A stretch of 64,000 bases of DNA from Dugong dugon (lineage: Eukaryota > Chordata > Mammalia > Sirenia > Dugongidae): assembly GCA_030035585.1 (NCBI GenBank), contig CM057475.1, positions 3,295,501 through 3,359,500 on the forward strand, given 5' to 3'. Both the position numbers and the translations under genes were made by a program. Positions 36,020 through 47,612 of this stretch are shown in pieces (the first letter of the stretch is position 1; each line of letters opens with the position of its first letter). The notes beneath the pieces are model-generated. The model saw only the letters and a list, made by a program, of their open reading frames with translations, ran no database searches and was not told where the DNA came from.

Positions 36020-37114
36020 AATAATTGTTAGAAAAAAGGTATTATTTTATAGAAGATATATGGTTACTACCTGTAGAAGAAGTGACAGAAACAGAAAATT
36101 AGGACTTCATAAGCCCTAATGAAATAGTGGATTTAGGCTGCCAAAACTGGTATGTGAAATTTTGATGGGGAATATCATGGTAGATGAATACAGGTGAAAA
36201 CAACTGAGCCCACTGATCAATCCTGACTTCACAAAAAAGAGAAACAATCATTCACTGTCTCTTTATGTTATACAATAGGTAGCATACAACATCATCCAAG
36301 AAATATTTTGTCAAAAAACTTGTACCTGAATATAATTAAGCCTCTAGATCTAACTACAATGTATAGGAAATCAGGGGATAGAGGTAAGTGTTAGATGACA
36401 CCACAACGGTGTCAAATCTAGAATGTGGGGAAATTTCCAGGGAAACTGACCTGTTTGTTAAATAAATGGTAAGAAAAAAGAAGGTGTGAAGTTAAAAAAA
36501 TTAGGGGCTTAAAAGACATATTGACCAAATGCAATGTGTGTACCTTCTTTAGATCCTAACTCATATAAGTCAACTGGAAAAGATATTTTTGACACAGAGA
36601 AGTTTGAACACTGACTAGATATATGATAATTATTAGGTAATTATTGATAATTTTGTTAAATAGGATAAAGACTTTGTGGTTATCTCGTTTCCTTATTTAT
36701 AGACATTAAAAATTGAAGCACTTGCAAATGAAGTACCATGATATCTGGTGTTTACTTTAAAATATTTAGTGCATAAGTCGGGGGGTAGTATAATAGATGT
36801 GTGGAGAGGCATATATAGAGTGGTCATATAATTTATTATCAAACCTGGACCATTTGAGAGTAGAGGTGGGTACTGTTAATAACTATTTAGGTGTAAATAG
36901 GCACAAGCAGGCATAACCTGGAAGTGTCCCAGGCAAATTGTGACATATGGTCACTCAAGGCATACATGAAACAAAACTGGTCAAATGTTGATAATTGTTG
37001 AAGCTGGGTGATAGGTACATGAAGATTTATTACATTATTCTCTTGACTTTGTGTATGTTTGGAAATTTCCATAACAGAAGTTTGAAGTAATAAAATCACT
37101 CATATTAAAAAAAT
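36020..37114 (+). mobile_element. Probable old LINE 3' end, family not assigned
   Basis: The 3' part 'gttgaagctgggtgataggt', 'tgaagatttattacattatt' and 'gtttggaaatttccataaca' ending in an A-rich tail (37,105-37,114) resembles a common ancient LINE/L1M 3' terminus. A hAT-like MITE at 36815-36957 interrupts it. The left limit is a guess. Confidence 0.5.
36815..36957. mobile_element. Small hAT-like non-autonomous DNA transposon, second copy
   Basis: A 143-bp element flanked by 8-bp direct repeats aggcatat (36807-36814) and aggcatac (36958-36965), one mismatch. The left end 'gagtggtcatat' pairs with the reverse complement of the right end (gagtgaccatat) at 10 of 12 bases. It shares internal motifs 'catataatttat' and 'caggcaaattgtgacatatg' with the copy at 2812-2930. 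Confidence 0.72.
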
Positions 37115-37640
37115 GTGTGTAGTGTGTATGAAACTTTAGTCTCTCCACCCTTCTTTTCTATTCTCAGACATTGCAATAGCGGTGCTCTGGACCTGTGGGT
37201 TTTTCCGCTCAGAGTCATGGAATGCAGCCCTCTGGGCTGGAAACTTGGATTCAGGTTTCGTCTTGTGGATGTAAAGAGAGAGTTCCCATAGGGAAGCACT
37301 GTGCTCCAACAGCTGTGAGGTGCCCAGCTTTGACCAACATTGTGTCTGATTGAAGGAGAGGTTGTGTGCAGTTTACAGACTGCTCTGAACTTGGCCTCTT
37401 TTCTTCTCATATGCTTGGCTGAAATAGAGAAATCCCTGTCTTATTGAGAGGGCTTAATTAAGAGGCCTCAGGAAGAACTTATTTTTCTCAGGTTAACGGG
37501 AATCTGGTCTTGGTATTTGGCTCTTCATGACAAACAGTATCTCTTATAGTCCTAAGACAGCAGCTAAGTATAGCTGTTACCTGGTCCTGATGGAGAGAAG
37601 GGTAACACTGAAACAGTCTCCAGGTCTGGACTATGGTATG
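37115..37640. other. No recognised feature
   Basis: Single-copy-looking. The ORF on the minus strand at 37410-37105 (101 aa) has no recognisable motif. Confidence 0.4.
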
Positions 37641-37654
37641 AGTCTTCCTCAAAA

Positions 37655-37800
37655 TATTTTATCCATTAATTAATTTATTCCACAAATATTTATTGAGTCT
37701 TCACTACATGGCAGATTCTGGACTAGGCCATGGGAAAACTGAGATAGGAGACACAATCTCTGTTCTTGAAGGTTCATAGTCTCTTAGGGCAGACAGGCAA
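37655..37800 (+). mobile_element. Possible MIR/L2-like ancient repeat
   Basis: 'caaatatttattgagtcttc', 'ctacatggcagattctgg' and 'ctctgttcttgaaggttcat' follow the common ancient pattern 'caaatatttattgagcacct', 'ctatgtgccaggcact', 'cctgccctcatggagctt'. MIR and L2 cannot be separated by eye here. Confidence 0.5.
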
Positions 37801-38959
37801 ATATACAGGCCATTTCCAGTCAAGAGCATATGCCCAGAGACATATTCTTTATTACTTCATTCAAAGAACACTGCATCATTTTAGAGACATGAGAAACAGT
37901 GCTGGGGAAGGTGGGAATTCTCTTTCCCCTTGGGAAGCTGAACATCAGATTTGAGTTTTTACTGGGTTTGAAAGAGGAAGAGGAGAAAACCTGGGGGGAG
38001 GAAACAAAGTTGGATGTTTCAAGCAGAGAGAAGTGCACTGGCCAAGAGATAGAAGCAGAGGAGAGCTGTTGCAAGTGTCAGAGGAGGTAAAAGCCAGGTT
38101 TTCACCCCTGAGTGGATTCTGGCCTTTGAGTTAACAGCTAAATGTGCTAATTGATTGTTCTATGAGCCTGTTATGCCAGAGACATGAACTTCTTTCAGTT
38201 AGATGAACACAGGCCCAGTTTCCATCTCTGCTGGAGCTCATGCCCAACTCTTGTGTCTCTCATAGCCTGGGAAAGACATCAGGGTGAATAAAACATGCCC
38301 AGGCAGCCCTGGACTTTTCATCATGTTGGCCCAAACCCTTCAGTTGGCATTGTCTCCAGGGATATTCTTTGGGCCATTGTTGGGCATCAGGGAACTCTAA
38401 ACATCTTTATAGGATAATCAGTTTTACTAATGAAATAAGAAGTATTTCCAATAGCATAGTCTTAGATATCAGAACTTATTCAAAATTATTGAGGAACTCC
38501 CTAGCTGAGTTTCCAATTTTAAAAACATTGCTTAGGCACATGGGGTGGTGATGGTGAGACCTTAGATTTGACGAGTAGCTCTGCAGGCAGCTATGGGTGA
38601 CAGGCATTAAATAAATGATCCCACCAGATTCCATCACTTCCACCACATTTCTCTTCCTGTGGCCTGTTTTTCTATCATTTGTTCTCAAACTCCCAATCAC
38701 TGAATGACAGTAAGAGGCTACATCCCACCACCTAGAAATGTTAGAGTAAATGGTATAAAGAGGACATTTTTCTCAATGGTAAGGAATAGAAAGAAAGTAT
38801 ATAACCATTTTGTATGAATTTAGATCTTCAGGCCCAAGTAAATTTTATTGAAATTGTAGAAAAAGTTGCAGGCATGGTCTTAGTGCAAAGTTGTACTTAT
38901 TATCACTGGGGTATCTTAAAGAATAAAATAGGTTTTTGTTTCCACTTTCATATGTAAGG
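37801..38959. other. No recognised feature
   Basis: About 1.2 kb of single-copy-looking DNA. Short ORFs only, with no supported exon. Confidence 0.4.
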
Positions 38960-40949
38960 AACTTGGAAGGCATTACTCCTGTCCTCACACCAAGATAAAA
39001 GCTGAACAAACTGAAAATCAACAATTCTTCTTAGATCCATCAGAAAATTGAGGTCACAAATCCAACCAATGCCCTGAAAACTAGAAGGACGGGAAAATAC
39101 TACAACTTACTAGGAGCAGAAACCGGTGAGCTAGGAATGGAGATTCTGTATAATAACAAATAATTAGATCTGAAAGAACTGCAAGGCTCAGACTCTATTT
39201 AATAAAGAGTTTCTAGGGAAACACAAAGATAACAGGAGAGACAAAAAGAAAAAAAAAGGACACTAGAGGAAATTGAAAGTATAGCCACCTACAACCACAG
39301 CGAAGAGTAAACACAATATAACTCCTAGCCAGACAAACATAAACCCTCACACCAAAGACTTATTTACCTCAAATCCTATTACCCAATATATCGTGTCTGG
39401 ATTTCAACAAAAAATTACAAGTTGTGCTAAAAGGCAAGAAAAATCACAGCCTGAAGGGACAAAGCAAGCAACAGAAGCAGATTCAAATATTTGAATATTT
39501 AATTTTGGAATTATCCGAGCAGGAGTTTAAAACAACTATTATCAATATGCTAAGAATTCTAATGGAAAAATTGGACAATAAGTGAGAACAGATGGGTAAT
39601 ATAAACAGAGAGATGGAAACTCTGAGATGGAAACTCTAAGATAGAATAAAAAAGAAATGCTAGAAGTTAAAAATACTATAACAGAAATGAATGCCTTTGA
39701 TGTAGACTGAAGAGGTGAAAGAATCAGTGAACTTGAAGATATGTGAATTAAAATGTACCAAATGGAAATACAAAGAAAAAAAAGGGAACAGAATTTCCAA
39801 GAAATTTGAGACAAAAAGTGAAACGTGTAATGGGAATGCTAATCTGAGAAGAAAGAGCAAAAGGAGCAGGAAAAATAGTAAAAGTGATAATGGCTAAGGA
39901 TTTTCCAAAATTAGTGACAGACAGCAAACCAGACTCAGGAAACTCAGAAAACCCCAAGCAGAACAAATACCAAAAAAACCCTGAACTTAGGCATATCATA
40001 ATTCAAACTACAGAAAATAAAAAAACAAAGAGAAAATTTTGAAAGAAGCCAGAGGGGAAAAAAAGAACACCTTACTTATAGAGAAATAAAGATAAAAATT
40101 ACATCAGACTTATCTTTTGAAATTATGCAAGCAAAAAGAGAGTTCAGGCAAATATTTAAAATTTTTAAAGAAACAAAACAAACAGAACAGTAACCTAGAA
40201 TTCTATTCTGTATCCAGTGAAATTATCCTTCAAAGGTGAAGACTTTCTTAGACAAACAAAATGAGAGAAATAGTTGACAGTAGAACTGCTTATAGAATGT
40301 TAAAAGAAGCTTTTCAGAGAGAAGGAAAGTGATATATGTTAGACATTGATATCCACATAAAGAAGAGTGTTAGAGAAGAATAAATGTAGGTAAAATAAAT
40401 TCTTTATTTTTCTTATTTTTTATTGATGCAATATATAACTGTTTTTACAAAATAATGATAGCAATGATGTATTGGGATCATAGCTTATGCATAAGTGAAA
40501 TGATTACTAGCCACATTATAAGGGATAGAAAGGAAGAATTGGGAATATTCTCATATAAGGTACTTACACTACCCTTGAAGAGGTACAGTTTTATTTGAAA
40601 GTGGACTTAGATTAGTTGTAGATGTATACTGAAAACACTAGGGCAAACACTAAAGTTTATAAAAAGAATTACAATTGATATGTTAAGAGAGGAAAAGAAA
40701 TAGAATAATATAAAATTCTCAACCAAAACCAGAGGAGGAAGAAAAAGAGAGGAAGATAAAAAATAAACAAAGAACAAGTGCAACAATAGAAAACAGTTAC
40801 AAATATGGTAGATATTAACTCAACGATATCGACAATCACTTTAAATGTGAATGGTCTAAATACACCAATCAGAAGACATAGGCTGTCAGAGTGTATAAAA
40901 AGAAACCTATGTTAAATATAAAGACATGGACATATTAAAAGCAAAAGGA
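38960..40949 (+). mobile_element. Old L1 (plus), 5' UTR to start of ORF2
   Basis: 5' region at 38,990-39,500 ('ccaatatatcgtgtctggat', 'caacaaaaaattacaag'), a decayed ORF1 at about 39,540-40,400 ('agaggtgaaagaatcagtga', 'gcagaacaaataccaaaa') and the ORF2 start at 40,810-40,950 ('actttaaatgtgaatggtct'). The 5' side may begin slightly earlier. A younger L1 splits it at about 40,950 and it resumes at about 43,551. Confidence 0.75.
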
Positions 40950-41531
40950 TAGAACCTCATAAAAATTAAATACTTACGCTCATCCAAAGACTTTACCAAA
41001 AGAGTAAAAAGACAACACACAGACTGGAAAAGTATCTTTGGAAATGACCTATCCAATAAGGATGTAATCTCTAAAATTTATAGAAAACTCAACAACTCAA
41101 CAACAAAAAGACAACCCAGTTAAAAAATCAGCAAAAGACATGAACGACAAAGATGTCGTTCAAGCGGCCAATAAACATGAGAAAATATCCTCACAATCAT
41201 TAACATTAGAGAGATGCGAATCAAAACTACAACGAGATACCACCTCACTCTGGCTAAAATAGCACTGGTTAAAAAAACAAAAACAAAAGCAGCAGATAAT
41301 AACAAATGTTGGCAATGATGTGGGAAGATTGGAACCCTTATCTATTGCTTGTGGGACTGTAAAATGTTATAACCACTATGAAAAACAATATGGCACTTCC
41401 TCAGAAAGCTAGAAATAGAAACACCTTATGATCCAGCAATCCCACTCCTAGGTATATTTTCTAGCGATCTAATAAAAGAGGCATGGACAGACATATTCAC
41501 ATCTATGTTCATTGTGGCATTATTCACAATA

Positions 41532-41552
41532 GCAAAAAAAAAAAAAAAAAAA
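41532..41552. repeat. Poly(A) run
   Basis: About 20 A bases inside the ORF2 relic of the nested L1, just before the solo LTR. It probably expanded from 'gcaaaaag' in the L1 sequence. Confidence 0.8.
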
Positions 41553-41562
41553 GGAAGCAGCC

Positions 41563-42074
41563 TGTCATGGATTGAATTGTGTCTCTCCAAAATATCTGTT
41601 TACTTGGCTGGGTCATCATCCACAGTATTGTATAACTGTGCACTGTTTTGTAATCTGATGTGATTTCCTTATGTGTTGTAAATTCAGTCACTATGATCTA
41701 ATAAGATGGATTAGTGGTAGTTATACTGATGAGGTATACAAGATTGGATAGTGTCTTAAGCCAATCTCTTTTGAGATATAAAAGAGAGAAACAAGCAGGG
41801 ACACATGGGAACCTCATACCACCAAGAAAGCCAGGAGCAGAGCACGTCTTTTGGACCTGAGGTTCCTGAGCTGAGATGCTCTCAGACCAAGGGAAGACTG
41901 ATGCATCACGAGGGCCTTCCTCCAGAGCTGACAGACAGAGAGAAAGCCTTCTCCTGGAGTTGATGCCTTGAATTTGGACTTGTAGCTTACTGGACTGTGG
42001 GAGAATAAACTTCTCTCTGTTAAAGTCATCCTCTTGTGGTATTTCTGTTAGAGCAGCACTAGATGTCTAAGACA
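41563..42074 (+). mobile_element. Solo LTR, ERVL-MaLR-like
   Basis: 512 bp from TG ('tgtcatggattgaattgtgt') to CA ('gatgtctaagaca') with a perfect 5-bp TSD cagcc (41558-41562 and 42075-42079). It contains 'gagaataaacttctctctgt' near the 3' end, with an AATAAA signal as expected for an LTR. The first ~20 bp resembles the LTR at 5690, but most of the body differs. No internal region is present. It interrupts the nested L1. Confidence 0.85.
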
Positions 42075-42080
42075 CAGCCT

Positions 42081-42114
42081 AAACCAAAACCCGTTGCCAT
42101 CAAGTCAATTGCAA
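42081..42114 (-). mobile_element. AfroSINE 3'-end fragment
   Basis: 'aaaccaaaacccgttgccat' followed by 'caagtcaattg' is the complement of the AfroSINE 3' end. Only the last ~33 bp is present, a severely 5'-truncated copy, next to the solo LTR. Confidence 0.7.
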
Positions 42115-42286
42115 TGATTAGCAAAATGTGGTACATACATACAATGGAATGCTACGCAACCATAAAGAACAATGACAAGTACAAGAAACATATCACAACA
42201 TGGATAGATCTGTAGGACATAATTCTAAGTGAAATAAGTCAATCACATAAGGACAAATATTGTATGATCTCACTTTTATAAGAAGA

Positions 42287-42287
42287 C

Positions 42288-42362
<75 letters not shown>
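42287..42362. repeat. (TA)n joined to (GA)n microsatellite
   Basis: About 19 TA units run straight into about 18 GA units inside the 3' region of the nested L1. Confidence 0.95.
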
Positions 42363-42364
<2 letters not shown>

Positions 42365-43550
42365 AATGTTCCTTGGTAGTTACCAGGGACAGGGGGAGAG
42401 GGAATCACTCTCTAGATCATAGATACTTGTTATTTTTTGTGATGGGAACAGTAACACTGAATGTGGGTGTAATGAGCACAGCTTGACCAAAGTAAATGAT
42501 GGCACTAAGAAACACACAAGATAAAGGGATATTCGTCTTAAAGAATATAACATACATAATTTGGCAACAACACTAACAATAACCAAAAAAAGAGTGTATG
42601 GTCACTTATGTATGTGTATAGACATATATGTGTGTAAGTAGGTACAGGTGAGTACATATGTGTTCACAGACAGAAGTAGCTACATGTATGTGTACATACA
42701 GATATGTGTGTACATGCATATATATTAATAGAGGACACAGTTACAGGTATTTCTTAGACATAAACACCTTTCAAGATTGCTTTTCTAGGTTTGAAAGCTT
42801 AGGAGTTTAGTCTTACAGGACAACTCAGTCAATTGGCATCACAAAGTTCATATTCTGCATCCTAGTAAGGTGAGTAGCATCTGGCATCTTAAAAGCTTGC
42901 AAGCAGCCATTTAAGATACAAATACTGGTCTCTATTCATCAAGAGTGAAAAATGAAGAAGGAAACCAAAGACTCAGAGAAGAAACTGGTCTATAGGGCTG
43001 ATAGCCTGCATGAGCCACAGCCTCATTTACCCTGAGACCAGAAGAACTAGATGGTGCCCAGTACCACTACTGATCATTCTGATCAGGGCCACAGTAGATG
43101 GACCCTGATAGAAGGGGAGAAAAACACAGAACTCGAATTCTTAAAGTCTGGACTTACTGGACCAGCTGAAACTAGAGGACTCCCTGAGACTATTGCCCTG
43201 AGATACTTTTTAAACTTAGAACCAAACCTATTCCCTGAGGTCACCTTTTAGCAAAAGAACAGATTGGCACACAAGATAAAGGATATTACCTGTGAATACG
43301 GCGCTCCATTAAAAAACCATCTACATGAGACTAAAATGTCAACAATCACTCAATGCAAAGATGAGAAGATAAGGGGCAGGGAAACTAGAGTACTGGTAAT
43401 GAAACACTAGAATGGAATTAAAGAAAATGTTGACACATTGTGAAAAATGTAACTAATGTCACTGAACAATTTGTGTAGAAATTGTCAAATGGAAACCTAA
43501 TTTTCTATGTAAACTTTCAACAAAAGCACAATAAAATATTATTTAAAAAA

Positions 43551-44690
43551 AAGTAAAGGGTGGAGAAGATATACCACGTTAACAATAATCAAAAGAAAGC
43601 TGGTGTAGCTGTATTAATTTTAGACAAAGCTGACTTCAGAACAAGAAAAATTACCAGGGATAAACAGTGACATCACATAATGATAAAGGGACCAGTTCTC
43701 CAGGAACACGTAATAATCCTTAATGTGCATGTGCCTAAAACAGAGCATAAAAATATATCATGCAAAAACTGTTAGAACTGCAAGGAGAAACAGGTGACTC
43801 CACTATTATAGTCAGAGATCCCACTATCAATAATTGGCAGATCCAGCAGACAGAAAATTAGTAAGGATATAGTTAACTGAACAGCACCATCAATCAGCTG
43901 GATCTAATTGACATTTATAGAATATCTTTCAGCAATAGCAGAACACACATTCTTCTCAAGCTCACATGAAACATTCATCAAGATAGAACACATTCTGAGC
44001 CATAAATAACGTTTTAACAAATTTTAAAAAGTAGAAATCATACAAAATATACTTTCAGACCACAGAGGAATTAAACCCCACTCCCAGGGGGTTTAATAAC
44101 AGAAAGATAGCTAGGATGTACCAAAACATTTGGAGATTAAACAAACTTCTAAAATAATACATGGGTCAAAAAAGAAATCTCAAGGGAAATTAAAATACAT
44201 TTTGAGTGAAATGATAATGAAAACATAACTTGGCAAAATTTGTGGGATGCAGTGAAAGCAATGCTTAGTGGGAAATTTATAGCAGTGAATGCACATATTA
44301 GAAAACAAGAAAAATCTAGAATTAGTAATCTAAGATTCCACCTTAGGAGCCTCGAGAAAGAAGAGCAAAGTAAATGTAAAGTGAGCAAAATAAAAGAAAT
44401 GATAAAAATTTAGAGGGGAAATTGAAAAGAGGAAAGCAATAGAGAAAATCAATGAAACAAAAACTTGGTTTGTTGAAAAGATCAATAAAATTGATACCCA
44501 TCTAGCCAGGCTAACCAAGAAAAAAAGACAAAAGGCACAAATTACTAGTTTCAGAAATGAAAAAGGGAACATTACTGCTGATCCTATGGACATTAAAAGG
44601 ATAATAAAGGAATATTATGGACACACATATGCCCACAGATTTGATAGTTTAGATGAAATAGCCCAGTTGCTTTAAAAAATGGTTCAGGTA
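43551..44690 (+). mobile_element. Old L1 (plus), ORF2 continued
   Basis: 'gtggagaagatataccac' continues the reading broken at 40,949 (endonuclease region). 'agatcccactatcaataatt' and 'agatagaacacattctgagc' are endonuclease blocks, and 'ttggtttgttgaaaagatca' at about 44,465 is the linker before reverse transcriptase. It stops near 44,690 without a 3' UTR. Confidence 0.78.
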
Positions 44691-44950
44691 GTAGAAGACA
44701 GAGATGAGAAAATGGTCCAATTATTTAAAGAGAAAAATCCATATGCTATAGAAACTATAAGATGTAAACACTGTCAATGATACAATTCAAAAAAAATTAA
44801 CACATAATTAAACAAATTGTTACTTTTCATTTCTAGTGAGAATATGATGACTACAAGGTGAATAGTATGGGTTCATTAAGAGTAGATAATCCCAGAATAT
44901 CCCCAGACTTTTTTTAATATGGTATAACTAGGGTATGTTCTTTTTAATAC
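44691..44950. other. No recognised feature
   Basis: AT-rich DNA between the old L1 end and the deleted RTE. It ends in the RTE target site tttttaatac (44941-44950). Confidence 0.4.
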
Positions 44951-45330
44951 TGTTGTTTGGTGTGGTTGAGTCAGTTCCAACTCACAGCGACCATATGTAA
45001 ACAAAAAGAAACACTGCCAGGTCATGTGCCACCCTATCGTTGTTATGCTTGAGCTCATTGTTGTAGCCACTGTGTCAATCCATGTCCTTGAGTGTCTCTG
45101 TCTTTTTCACTGACCCTCTACTTTACCAAGCATGATGTCCTTCTCCAGGGACTGGTCCCTCCTAATAACATATACTTCTTCCTAGCCTATCTTAATCTGG
45201 AAGCTCTGCTGAAACCTGTCTACCAAGGGTGACTGACCCTGCTAGTGTTTGAAATACCAGTGGCAAAGCTCCTGGTATGACAGGAACATGCAAGCCACCA
45301 CTGTATGACAAACTGACAGACACATGGTGG
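44951..45330 (-). mobile_element. Internally deleted, non-autonomous RTE
   Basis: A 380-bp element made of the RTE 3' end (complement at 44951 to about 45174, matching 6448-6672) joined directly to the RTE 5' end (about 45175-45330, matching roughly 9480-9627). It is flanked by a perfect TSD tttttaatac (44941-44950 and 45331-45340; the next base t also matches). Both outer ends correspond to those of the RTE at 6439-9627. The precise TSD shows that it inserted in this deleted form rather than being deleted later. Confidence 0.9.
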
Positions 45331-45340
45331 TTTTTAATAC

Positions 45341-45701
45341 TACTTGTAGAAAGATGTGTAGCTGGTTTAGCATCTCTGCCCTGAAATTTGATTAATAGCT
45401 TACTCACAACATGGAGGGAGGCTTCTGGAGACAACCGCAGTACTGTGCTTTGACCCTCTCGTTCAAAATTCTTGTCAAAGATTGGAGCGAAAACCTAGAA
45501 GGAACGTATATGCAGCTTAGTATTAAAAAATAAAATGAGAAGATCAGGATACAAAATTATCTTAGCAGGATTAAGTTTATCAGGAGCAAATATAAAGCAC
45601 CTGTGCCAGAGCCATTTAATTATTTAATGGTATAATACACACAAGGAGGAAGCCTCCAATGGCTGGAGAAGTCCAAAATATCATTGGGATCCATACCTCT
45701 T
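45341..45701. other. No recognised feature
   Basis: AT-rich single-copy-looking stretch before L1-C. It ends near the L1-C target site. Confidence 0.4.
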
Positions 45702-46028
45702 AAAAACTGTAAATCAGAGTTCTGGCAAAATGGTGCTCTATGCAGAAGCACCACGCCATCCCTCCACAGCAAAGATCCGAAAAACTAAGCCAAACAGAGA
45801 ATACAACAATCCTGAAACCCTAAAACATTAAATGAAGAGATAAAGAACTCAGCCAAGCACCAAACGGAGTGAGAAAACTCACAGAGAAAGGAGAGCGAGG
45901 AGAGATTCATGCAGAGGTCCCCTACCAACTAAGGCAGTGTGGATCCACCATCTTGGACACCTATAGGAGACCAGCAACAGGGGTACAAGAAAGCAGCTTC
46001 ACGGAGCGTCCAGTGGGAGACAAAACAA

Positions 46029-46579
46029 CTGATAATTTGCGGTGTGCACTTTTCCACCCCCCACCCCTATTCGCCCCGACTAGGCCTCCTCTGCTTCCTG
46101 CGGCCATGGTCTCTTGACTGGGAAGTGCCGGCTGCTTGGATTCCAAACACCCAAGTGGGCAGCTCTCTCGGTGCCATTTGTTGGCTGTTGGTGTTGTTTT
46201 TTTACACTTCTTTTGATTTCTTCCTTGCCTCTGGCCATCTCCCCTCCTTTTGTTCGAGTGCCTCGCTCTGTGCGCCATCTTTGCTTCTTCCTGAGGGTCT
46301 GCAGAGAGCTGGCAATTTGTGATATATGCTTTCCCACTCTCTACCCTTCTTCACCCATACTCGGCCCCCTCTGCTTCCCGCGGACACAGTCACTTGTCCA
46401 GAAACACCAGCCCACACTGGCTGGCTCCCTGAGTGCCATTTGTTGGCTGCTGGTGTTGCTTTTTTTTTTTTTTCCTGCTTCATTTGATTTCTTGCTTGCC
46501 TCTTGCCACCTCCCCCTCCTTTCGCTCGAGTGCCTGGCTCCATGTGCCATCTTTGCTTCTTCCTGAGGGGCTGCGGAGC
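46029..46579 (+). repeat. Tandem duplication of a ~280-bp L1 5' UTR unit
   Basis: Unit 1 (46029-46308) starts 'ctgataatttgcggtgtgca'; unit 2 (46309-46579) starts 'ctggcaatttgtgatatatg'. Both run through 'gtgccatttgttggctg', then 'ttgatttctt', then 'gccatctttgcttcttcctg'. L1-A, L1-B and L1-D have one unit. In other mammals such as mouse, repeated 5' UTR units (monomers) form the L1 promoter; a promoter role here is an inference. Confidence 0.85.
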
Positions 46580-47612
46580 TCCATTCGAGTGTGGAGCTGC
46601 TTCCCGGTCTGGGCTACCGCACTGGTGGGATCCTGGGGCTTTTATTCGTTTGTTCCTTTTCAATTGTTTGTTTGTTTTCTTTTCCTTTTCTTGAGTTGGG
46701 AGCCCATTCTGGCCAGGTGGAACTGTGTGGCAAGGAACTCCCCTTCAGCTTCCACAGACGTGCAGATGGATCCCTAAGAGCATTTCTTTTTTTGTTGTTG
46801 TCATTTTTTTCTGTTTTTTGGGGGGGCCTTTCTTGTTCTTTTATTTTTTTAATTTGTTTTGTTTTCTTTCCCTTTTTTTACCTTTATGTCTTTCTTCATG
46901 CTCAGTTTCTCATCTCTCTATATCTTCCTTCTCTTTCTGATCCCTGAATACCTGGCGTTCTATACCTCTAAGCCTTCTAGCCAGGCTGTACTGCAACACC
47001 TGAGAGCGACTTCCCCAGACCTCATAACTGCAGTGGTGGGATTCCTGGGAACTTTGCGGTTCTTTAACCTTTCTGATTTTTATTTATTCATTCTTTTCTT
47101 TTATTCCTCTTCCCCTTTCTGTTTCTCTCCATTTCATAGTCTCTGATCTCTCCATTCCAATGGCAAGCCCCCTAGCATTCTTTTTTGTTTGTATGTTTTT
47201 GGCTCTTGTTCCTCTCTCCTCTCTCCCATATCCATCTTAGCTCCACACATAAACATCTCCCCGCTGCATCCTGCCTACCTGCACCGTGTGCTTGACATCA
47301 CACCACCAAGCAGCACAGGCATGACCTACTGGAACCTGCCCTGCACTGATTACCAACCCGGTCTGGTGACTGTAGTGAGTGCCACAAACAATCCGTCCCA
47401 GTAAATCCTCTTCAGCTAGACCTGCCCTGTTGTACCATATCTGAGTGACTAACACTGCCAGTTGGAGAAGGAGGTGAAAAGTATTGAGTACACAGACGAG
47501 CAAATAACAAAGAACACATAGTCCGCTTGCTCAGACATAGTAAAAAAAAAATTTTTAAAAAGAGACGAAACAAACAAATCTAAAATCAATAAACGAAAAA
47601 AATAACTACTGA

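Larger units (their letters stand above)
40950..43550 (+). mobile_element. 5'-truncated L1 nested in the old L1
   Basis: Starts inside ORF2 ('aacctcataaaaattaaata', homologous to about 52,150 in L1-C) and runs through the ORF2 C-terminus and 3' UTR to 'cacaataaaatattattt' plus an A run. The host L1 sequence before ('agcaaaaggat') and after ('agtaaagggtggag') looks like an imperfect TSD and rejoins as one reading. It has the older 3' UTR form, without either copy of the ~95-bp module. It is interrupted by a solo LTR (41563-42074) and contains a (TA)n(GA)n microsatellite. Confidence 0.82.

Noticed and set aside
36020..36814. Exact family and start of the old LINE-like tail
   Set aside because: Only the 3' end near 36,966-37,114 looks familiar. 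The upstream limit and subfamily could not be supported by eye.
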